DNA of 5,470 nt from Flavobacteriales bacterium (GTDB taxonomy: Bacteria; Bacteroidota; Bacteroidia; NS11-12g; UBA955), in NCBI GenBank assembly GCA_947450405.1, contig CANFVI010000114.1, positions 1 to 5,470 of the forward strand. Direction: 5' to 3'. The translations under genes were made by a program, and so were the position numbers. Under the pieces are notes generated by a model. The model saw only the letters and a program-made list of their open reading frames with translations. It was not told where the DNA came from and made no database searches. Shown in pieces: positions 1 through 4,938 of this stretch (its first letter is position 1; each line of letters begins with the position of its first letter).

Positions 1-486
1 ACATTTACGGTTGCAAATAAATTGAATACCTATACCTTTAATTTAAATGGATGTTATAAAATGATTGTGAATGATTTTGGTATAGATGGATTGAATTGGT
101 GGGCGAATACAGCACAAGGTACTGGATTCGTTCGTTTTAGAAATGGCACGTCCAATGCAATTATCAAAACGTTCAATGCCGATTTTGGAAGTTTTATTGA
201 ATACAATTTTACCACAAATTATGCATTGAATGTAAGTCATTTAGAATTTGGAAATTCAATCAACCTTTATCCGAATCCAGCTACAAACAAATTCAGTTTA
301 CAAGGTGATAATTTAGAAAATTCGAATATTGAAATATTTGATGTGTTGGGAAATAAAGTGATTTCTAAATCAATTGCGCTTGAACACAGCGTTGATTTTA
401 ATACTGATAATTGGAAATCAGGATTGTATATGGTTGTTGTAACCAAAGGAAATTTGAGAACAACGAAGAAATTGTTGGTTTATTGA
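1..486 (+). CDS. Secreted protein with T9SS type A sorting domain, C-terminal fragment (5' end outside window)
   Basis: The reading frame is open from the first base of the window to a TGA stop, giving the last 161 residues of a longer protein. The TTG at 22 is not a credible start because the frame continues upstream of it. Residues 1-75 form a compact, probably beta-rich module rich in Gly, Asn and aromatics, with a GCYKMIVNDFG segment followed by DGLNWWANTAQGTG and later FNADFGSFIEYNF. I have seen this type of module before T9SS tails in exported Bacteroidota hydrolases, but cannot name the enzyme from this piece. Residues from about 86 to the end are a type A sorting domain: NLYPNP, then IEIFDVLGNKV, then SGLYMVVV and a basic KKLLVY end. 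By family knowledge this domain directs export across the outer membrane and is cleaved on secretion. The catalytic part and signal peptide lie to the left of the window. Sorting domain call is very sure; function unknown. Confidence 0.9.
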   Translation, partial: TFTVANKLNTYTFNLNGCYKMIVNDFGIDGLNWWANTAQGTGFVRFRNGTSNAIIKTFNADFGSFIEYNFTTNYALNVSHLEFGNSINLYPNPATNKFSLQGDNLENSNIEIFDVLGNKVISKSIALEHSVDFNTDNWKSGLYMVVVTKGNLRTTKKLLVY

Positions 487-496
487 TCATTGCTCT

Positions 497-1072
497 ATGC
501 AAAAAATGGATCAATTGACTCAAAAATTAAAATCGCTTTCGAAGCTGTCAGAGGATTCGTTAAATGCAATTTTTGAGATTACCCAATTGGTCACTTTTAA
601 GAAAGGCGATGTTGTTCAAGAAATTGGTAAAACCTGCAAAAATCTCTATTTTATCAATCAAGGCTGTTTACGGATTTTCTATTTGAAGGACGGCACTGAC
701 ATTACCGAGAGTTTTGAATTTGAGAATTCTTTTGTTGCTCGTGGAGAGAGTTTGTTGACCATGAAACCATCGAATAAAGGTATTGAAGCGGTTGAGAATT
801 CTGAAATATTGCAAATAAATACGCCGAAATTATTTGAACTTTTTGAGAAGAATCTTCAAATTGAACGTGCTTTTCATCGCATAATTGAACAATCATATAT
901 TCAGCAAATCAACAGGTTAGAGAGTTTGCAGTTTCACACAGCAGAAGAACGGTACAAACAATTATTTGAAGAAAAAAGCGAAGCAATTTTGCGTATACCA
1001 TTAAAGTTTATAGCCTCTTATTTGGGGATTACCCAAGTAAGTTTGAGTAGAATTCGCGCTCAATTTAAATAA
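497..1072 (+). CDS. Crp/Fnr-family transcriptional regulator (cyclic nucleotide-binding-like domain plus helix-turn-helix)
   Basis: A 191-residue DNA-binding regulator of the Crp/Fnr superfamily. Residues about 15-115 form the cNMP-binding-like beta barrel, with FKKGDVVQEIGK at about 34-45, the typical LYFINQGCLRIFY strand at 50-62, and a following DGTDITESF stretch. A dimerisation helix (about 115-145) leads into an HTH whose recognition portion is YLGITQVSLSRIR (175-187). The protein ends four residues later, without an extra wing, as in many Bacteroidota members. Only two cysteines are present (Cys47, Cys57), so it lacks the four-cysteine iron-sulfur sensor of classical FNR, and I cannot assign a ligand. 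The start at 497 lies 10 bases after the upstream stop. A second ATG three codons later (506) is possible. No Shine-Dalgarno is visible. It may be read through from the upstream gene or have a promoter inside it. Its likely target is the transporter-rhodanese pair immediately downstream, preceded by a large dyad; this is inferred from position. Confidence 0.93.
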   Translation: MQKMDQLTQKLKSLSKLSEDSLNAIFEITQLVTFKKGDVVQEIGKTCKNLYFINQGCLRIFYLKDGTDITESFEFENSFVARGESLLTMKPSNKGIEAVENSEILQINTPKLFELFEKNLQIERAFHRIIEQSYIQQINRLESLQFHTAEERYKQLFEEKSEAILRIPLKFIASYLGITQVSLSRIRAQFK

Positions 1073-1097
1073 TTCATTATTTAACAAATGTAAAAGG

Positions 1098-1127
1098 ATA
1101 CCAAATCCCTCATGAGGAACTTTGTAT
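1098..1127. promoter_or_regulatory. 30-bp imperfect palindrome, candidate operator for the upstream Crp/Fnr regulator
   Basis: The gap between the regulator and the transporter contains a dyad centred between 1112 and 1113. The left half is ATACCAAATCCCTCA and the right half TGAGGAACTTTGTAT. Twelve of fifteen base pairs are symmetric, with mismatches at 1102/1123, 1105/1120 and 1107/1118. The inner ten bases (CCTCATGAGG, 1108-1117) are a perfect palindrome. The symmetry fits binding of a dimeric protein. The adjacent Crp/Fnr gene is the obvious candidate, but the sequence does not match the classical Crp or Fnr consensus. It has no T-rich tail and no real loop, so a terminator is unlikely. 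Confidence 0.5.
1117..1124 (+). promoter_or_regulatory. Possible Bacteroidota-type -7 promoter element for the transporter-rhodanese unit
   Basis: GAACTTTG resembles the Bacteroidota housekeeping -7 consensus TAnnTTTG (A and TTTG match, the first T does not). It lies 14 bases before the transporter ATG, which would give a leader of only about 8-11 bases. No convincing -33 TTG/TTTG is found 19-21 bases upstream, so the promoter is weak or activator-dependent if real. It overlaps the right half of the palindrome, so a bound regulator would compete with or contact RNA polymerase. Confidence 0.3.
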
Positions 1128-1138
1128 AGAAATAATCT

Positions 1139-2344
1139 ATGCAAAAGGAAATACAATTGGGGTTACGTCAAAATTGGAAGCAATTCACCCTGCTAGTTAT
1201 TGTGAATGCTTTTGTAGGTGGAATGGTTGGTATGGAAAGGTCTATTTTTCCTAAACTGGCTGAAACTGCTTTCGGATTAACTTCACCTTCAGTGATTACT
1301 TCTTTTATCGTTGTTTTTGGATTTACAAAAGCAATTTTCAATTACCTATCGGGGAAATTATCTGCAAAAATTGGTCGGAAAAAAGTGCTTATTTTGGGTT
1401 GGATATTTGCCATTCCCATTCCGTTTTTAATTATCTACGCCCCAACTTTTGGTTGGGTAATTTTTGCTAATTTCTTGTTGGGAATCAATCAAGGTTTGGC
1501 CTGGTCGAGCACAGTTACCATGAAAATTGACCTTGTAGGTGAAAAGCAACGGGGTTTTGCCATGGGATTGAATGAGTTTGCTGGCTATATTTCAGTGGCG
1601 TTGGTGGCCGTGATAACAGGATATGTTGCCAATAAATACGGTATTCGCCCTTATCCATTTTATATTGGAATTGTACTTTCAATTGCAGGACTTTTGGTGT
1701 CAATATTTTTGATTAAGGATACTCAAAGGTTTGTAAACAAAGAATGTCAGGGTAGCGCGATAACGAGGCTTGGAAACGTCTTTTTAGAAACTACATGGAC
1801 AAATGATTCTTTGGGTGCTACAACTCAAGCCGGGTTGGTTAATAATTTGAACGATGGCATGTTTTGGGGGATTATCCCAATTATGCTGTCGCAACAGCAT
1901 TTCCAATTGACGGACATTGGAATAATTGTGGGTGTTTATCCTGCGGTTTGGGGATTTGCCCAACTCATTACAGGCAAAATGGCCGATTTGTATTCCAAGA
2001 AATTGCTCATGTTTTATGGTATGCTCATTCAAGCCATTGTGCTTTTTTGTATGGTAGGATTTACAACCTACACAGAATGGATTGTTGGAAGTGCTTTGTT
2101 GGGAATTGGAACTGCATTGGTTTATCCTACGTTTTTGGCAAACATTGCCGAAAATACCCATCCGGCTGATCGGGCAGAGGCACTCGGTGTATTTCGGTTT
2201 TGGCGCGACAGTGGTTATGCTATAGGCGCAATTTTATCTGGAATTATTGCCGAGTTTTTAGGATTTAATGCAGTAATTTTTACCATTGCGGCATTAACTT
2301 TGTTTTCCGCATTTATAATTATCTTTAAACTAAAATCCAAATGA
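1139..2344 (+). CDS. MFS transporter, uncharacterised 12-TM-type family
   Basis: A 401-residue integral inner-membrane carrier of the major facilitator superfamily, of normal length. Hydrophobic segments fall at roughly 17-34, 50-70, 83-100, 105-125, 145-163, 172-192, 237-252, 258-277, 288-307, 313-333, 357-373 and 376-397, in two halves separated by a polar linker around 195-235. The MFS motif A is clear after TM2 (GKLSAKIGRKKV, 72-83), with a degenerate second copy GKMADLYSKKLL (279-290). Other conserved-looking segments are GMERSIFPKLAE (31-42), GINQGLAWSSTVTMKIDLVG (115-134) and GVFRFWRDSGYA (350-361), which carry charged residues in or near membrane helices and probably line the path. 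Proteins with these signatures occur widely in bacteria, but I know of no established substrate. The stop overlaps the rhodanese start by four bases (ATGA), implying translational coupling. It follows the Crp/Fnr gene by 66 bases. The start at 1139 gives the expected short cytoplasmic N-terminus. Family is sure, substrate unknown. Confidence 0.93.
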   Translation: MQKEIQLGLRQNWKQFTLLVIVNAFVGGMVGMERSIFPKLAETAFGLTSPSVITSFIVVFGFTKAIFNYLSGKLSAKIGRKKVLILGWIFAIPIPFLIIYAPTFGWVIFANFLLGINQGLAWSSTVTMKIDLVGEKQRGFAMGLNEFAGYISVALVAVITGYVANKYGIRPYPFYIGIVLSIAGLLVSIFLIKDTQRFVNKECQGSAITRLGNVFLETTWTNDSLGATTQAGLVNNLNDGMFWGIIPIMLSQQHFQLTDIGIIVGVYPAVWGFAQLITGKMADLYSKKLLMFYGMLIQAIVLFCMVGFTTYTEWIVGSALLGIGTALVYPTFLANIAENTHPADRAEALGVFRFWRDSGYAIGAILSGIIAEFLGFNAVIFTIAALTLFSAFIIIFKLKSK

Positions 2345-2643
2345 TAACTTTACCCAGTATAGACATAGTCTCTTTGAAAGAAATTGAAAATCAATCTAAT
2401 GTATTGATTATTGATGTAAGAAGTGCCGATGAGTATGAAGCGGGCCATATTCCATTGGCCGTTAATATTCCTTTAGAATCACTTCCAAAAGCACTTGAAG
2501 AAATTTCTGATACAACGCTTATTGTAACTGCTTGCGGCAGGGGTGGAGGAAGATCTAGAAAGGCTCTAGAAATTATATTATCACAAGGTTACAATGCCAA
2601 ATGGTTAGAAGGCGGAAGCTTAGGTTACTTAGACTCTTTGTAA
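2341..2643 (+). CDS. Single-domain rhodanese-like protein with extended CX5R active-site loop
   Basis: A 100-residue cytoplasmic protein made of one rhodanese domain. It shows the IDVRSADEYEAGHIPLAVNI block (24-43), in which Arg, Glu and the GHIP turn are family hallmarks, then a strand leading to the active loop TACGRGGGRS (63-72), and the closing WLEGGSLGY segment (88-96). Cys65 is the presumed persulfide or catalytic thiol. Typical sulfurtransferases have a six-residue loop (CX4R). Here Arg71 follows Cys65 by six positions (CX5R), the spacing of Cdc25-type and arsenate reductase-type members. The loop is very glycine-rich with two arginines, suited to holding an anion. The ATG lies inside the transporter's last codons (ATGA overlap), so the two are co-translated, and the rhodanese probably acts on or supplies the transporter's substrate; that link is inference. 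No signal peptide. It ends one base before the stop of the convergent thioredoxin-like gene. Confidence 0.92.
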   Translation: MITLPSIDIVSLKEIENQSNVLIIDVRSADEYEAGHIPLAVNIPLESLPKALEEISDTTLIVTACGRGGGRSRKALEIILSQGYNAKWLEGGSLGYLDSL

Positions 2644-2644
2644 T

Positions 2645-3241
2645 CTATTTTCTATAAAATATTTTACAGCCAAACGATTCTGTTGTTGGGTTGCTTAAGG
2701 TTTTGTTTGAAAGCAATTCGTTTACTGCTATTGCAATGTAGTTTGTTGCCAATTCAGGGCTTTCGCCATTGTTGTCAATTGCGCCTTTGTATTTGATTAC
2801 CCAGCGGTTTCCGTCCCTCCAAATCACAAAAGCTTGCGGTGTGTTTACTGCTCCAAAATTCTTTGCAACCTCTTGGCTCGCATCTTGTAAATAAGGGAAT
2901 GTGAATTTGTTTTCGCTCGATTTTAATTGCATGAACTTGAAACTTTCTTCTTCATACAAAACCGAATCCATTGGGTTAATGGCCAGAACCGGAACGCCTA
3001 ACGGTGCAAATGTTTCTTGGAGTTTGTTTATTCTTGAGGGATATAATTTCGCAAAAGGACAGTGGTTGCAGGTGAAAATTACGATGTAACCCTTTGCCTG
3101 TTCATTGTCTTTCAAAGAAATAAATTTGCCATCCACATTTCTCAATGAAAAGTCATTGATGGTTTTTATTCCAATATCAAAGCTTGTAAAAAGTGCCCAG
3201 GAAATGAATCCCAGGCACATAATGAAACTCTTTTTGTACAT
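2645..3241 (-). CDS. Exported thioredoxin-fold protein, AhpC/TSA-redoxin family (peroxiredoxin-like, CNHC motif)
   Basis: A 198-residue protein, last gene of the leftward unit. The N-terminus (MYKKSFIMCLGFISWALFTS) is a basic patch plus hydrophobic stretch, a Sec signal or membrane anchor. There is no good lipobox around Cys9, so a lipoprotein is unlikely. The rest is a thioredoxin fold: DFSLRNVDGKFISL (30-43) as in redoxins, the strand and active site IVIFTCNHCPFAK (53-65) with Cys58 and Cys61, and the cis-proline segment NTPQAFVIW (133-141). A third cysteine lies in the C-terminal ESFGCKIFYR (188-197), a position that appears conserved in this peroxiredoxin-like subfamily and could act as a resolving cysteine. 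The probable role is thiol-disulfide or peroxide chemistry outside the cytoplasm. The start codon directly abuts the oxidase stop (TAAATG), indicating coupled translation, so it may keep copper-binding or cysteine-containing sites of the oxidase reduced; this pairing is inference. Stop is TAG, one base from the opposing gene. Confidence 0.88.
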   Translation of the reverse strand: MYKKSFIMCLGFISWALFTSFDIGIKTINDFSLRNVDGKFISLKDNEQAKGYIVIFTCNHCPFAKLYPSRINKLQETFAPLGVPVLAINPMDSVLYEEESFKFMQLKSSENKFTFPYLQDASQEVAKNFGAVNTPQAFVIWRDGNRWVIKYKGAIDNNGESPELATNYIAIAVNELLSNKTLSNPTTESFGCKIFYRK

Positions 3242-4936
3242 TTATTCTTTGATGAATTTCTGCGTTGAAACAGATTTGGTATTTTTATCCATTACCTGAA
3301 TGAAATAGGTGCCACTCGCCAAATTTGAAATGTCAATTGGTTGATCTATTTCAGGTTGAGGCAACATCATTACGGTTTTTCCAACAACATTATTGATGGT
3401 AACATAATAGGCTTCGATATTTTGACCTAATTTCAAGCGGATATTGTGGTTTGCAGGATTTGGGTAAACCGAAAACAAGAATGGTTCATTCATGGCCTTG
3501 TTAAGTCCATTGGTGCTGGTTACTACAAATTGACCCATCATTCCACCGTCTTCGTGGTTTGCAAAATGGCAGTGATACATGAAAGGGTGGGTTTCGTCGG
3601 CATAATCAACAAAGCGCGCTACAAAGCTCACAGATTCGTTTTTTGAAATAAAGAAATTGTCTTTCCAACCTGCTTCGTATGCACCAATTGCTCCTGAGCT
3701 TCTCGATACCAACTTGAATTGAACATCGTGAATATGAAAACAGTGACCAAAAACATTGTTGTTTTTTACTGTCCATTTTTCAGTTGTGCCAGTTGTAACA
3801 ATATGGTTGATTGTTGTTAAACTGAACGGTTTGCTGTCTAAATCAAAAGGAATACCTGAGCCAGGAATACCATTTGTAATGTTAACCGTTCTAGAAACAG
3901 TTGCATCTGCAGCGGTTAAATAAGTATTTGTTCTCAGTGCAGTTGGAATGCTTGTGATTGGTTTTGCTGTTGTATTGCCAACTGTTAAATGCAGCACTGT
4001 AAAAGTTTTATTGTTTAACAAACTGCCAAATTCACCTCCTGTTGCAGGCTCTCCGCCAGGAAAGCTCTGTGATTGCCCCGAATTGAAAGCGTTCAAATCA
4101 ATGGTAGCACCAACCGCATCATTGCTGCAATCAACTAGGATTTCGTAACGTTCACCAACATGAATTGGCAAACGGGTAACGGCAATTGGTTTATCAAATA
4201 AACCACCACCGCTACTAATTACATAAAATGTTCTGTTGTCGCTGAAGCCCAAATTGTAACCTCTCTCCATTTCGGCATTGAGTACACGCATGCGTACCAC
4301 TTGTTTTGGAATGGTGAATTCTGCATTGGTTGTTCCATTGGTAAACATATAATCGCCATAAGCGGTGTTTTTTACTACAAACTGATTGCTAGTTGAATAT
4401 CTTCTGCTTGTTAAAACTACTGGAATATCATCAACTCCGTAAGTTCTCGGCAATGCCAAAGCACCTTCCACGGCATCGCGCACAATGATCAATCCACCCA
4501 ATCCTTTGGTCATTTGTTCTTGTGTCATTTCATGCAAATGTGGATGATACCAATAAGTAGCAGCATCGTTTTTCACTTTCCAATAAGGACGCCAAACGGT
4601 ATTAGGAGGGATCACTTGATGTGGTCCACCATCCATTACTGCAGGTAAATGAAATCCATGCCAATGTACTGTGGTTGAATCATTTAATTTGTTCAAAATG
4701 TTCATATGCACAGTATCTCCTTGATTAAAGATTAGGGTAGGTCCCCAGAAATTTGAATTGACACCCGCTGTAATGGTTGTTTGCCCTGTTTTAAATTGGG
4801 TAAAGGTATCTTTTAATACCAAGTTGAACGTTTTGCCAGACATTGTATCGGGAATACGCAGTTTGTTATACTGAGCTTGGCTATTGGTTGCTGTTAAAGA
4901 CAAGCCCACCAAAATTAAGGTTTGAAGTTTATTCAT
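3242..4936 (-). CDS. Secreted multicopper oxidase with T9SS type A sorting domain
   Basis: A 564-residue laccase/CueO-type multicopper oxidase that would oxidise an unknown substrate (phenols, metal ions or similar) and reduce O2 to water. Residues 1-21 are a Sec signal peptide with a likely cut after NSQA. Three cupredoxin domains follow. All copper motifs are intact: HWHGFH (His91, His93), YHPHLHE (His131, His133), HCFHIHDVQF (His398, His401, His403) and HCHFANHEDGGMM (His455, Cys456, His457, His461, Met466). Cys456, His398, His461 and Met466 are the expected type 1 site, the rest the type 2/3 trinuclear cluster. The Met axial ligand is as in CueO and CotA. Position 399 is Cys where Pro is usual. 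I see no methionine-rich insert like that of E. coli CueO. Residues about 486-564 are a T9SS sorting domain (FSVYPNPANHNIRL, then ASGTYFIQV, ending QKFIKE), so the enzyme should be surface-attached or released. It starts two bases after the preceding stop and abuts the thioredoxin-like gene, hence one operon. Confidence 0.96.
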   Translation of the reverse strand: MNKLQTLILVGLSLTATNSQAQYNKLRIPDTMSGKTFNLVLKDTFTQFKTGQTTITAGVNSNFWGPTLIFNQGDTVHMNILNKLNDSTTVHWHGFHLPAVMDGGPHQVIPPNTVWRPYWKVKNDAATYWYHPHLHEMTQEQMTKGLGGLIIVRDAVEGALALPRTYGVDDIPVVLTSRRYSTSNQFVVKNTAYGDYMFTNGTTNAEFTIPKQVVRMRVLNAEMERGYNLGFSDNRTFYVISSGGGLFDKPIAVTRLPIHVGERYEILVDCSNDAVGATIDLNAFNSGQSQSFPGGEPATGGEFGSLLNNKTFTVLHLTVGNTTAKPITSIPTALRTNTYLTAADATVSRTVNITNGIPGSGIPFDLDSKPFSLTTINHIVTTGTTEKWTVKNNNVFGHCFHIHDVQFKLVSRSSGAIGAYEAGWKDNFFISKNESVSFVARFVDYADETHPFMYHCHFANHEDGGMMGQFVVTSTNGLNKAMNEPFLFSVYPNPANHNIRLKLGQNIEAYYVTINNVVGKTVMMLPQPEIDQPIDISNLASGTYFIQVMDKNTKSVSTQKFIKE

Positions 4937-4938
4937 GG

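Noticed and set aside
497..1072. Oxygen-sensing FNR identity for the regulator
   Set aside because: The N-terminal cysteine cluster that binds the iron-sulfur centre is missing; only Cys47 and Cys57 are present.
1126..1140. Inverted repeat ATAGA-N5-TCTAT over the transporter start
   Set aside because: Five-base AT-rich arms are expected by chance in DNA of this composition, and the stem would be very weak.
1784..2161. Leftward 125-codon open frame inside the transporter gene
   Set aside because: It is antisense to a clear MFS coding sequence, and its composition (many Cys, His, Asn) matches no family and has no own start signals.
1864..2169. Rightward 101-codon frame inside the transporter gene
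   Set aside because: It is in another frame of the MFS gene, which is intact there; the Cys- and His-rich peptide is a frame artefact and not a frameshifted fragment.
2655..2666. 12-bp perfect palindrome TAAAATATTTTA near the convergent stops, as a terminator
   Set aside because: It is made only of A and T, has no loop or GC stem, and codes for conserved-looking C-terminal residues of the thioredoxin-like protein.
2645..2760. Lipoprotein or secretion tail on the thioredoxin-like protein
   Set aside because: The C-terminus lacks a YPNP-type sorting domain, and Cys9 is not in a lipobox context.
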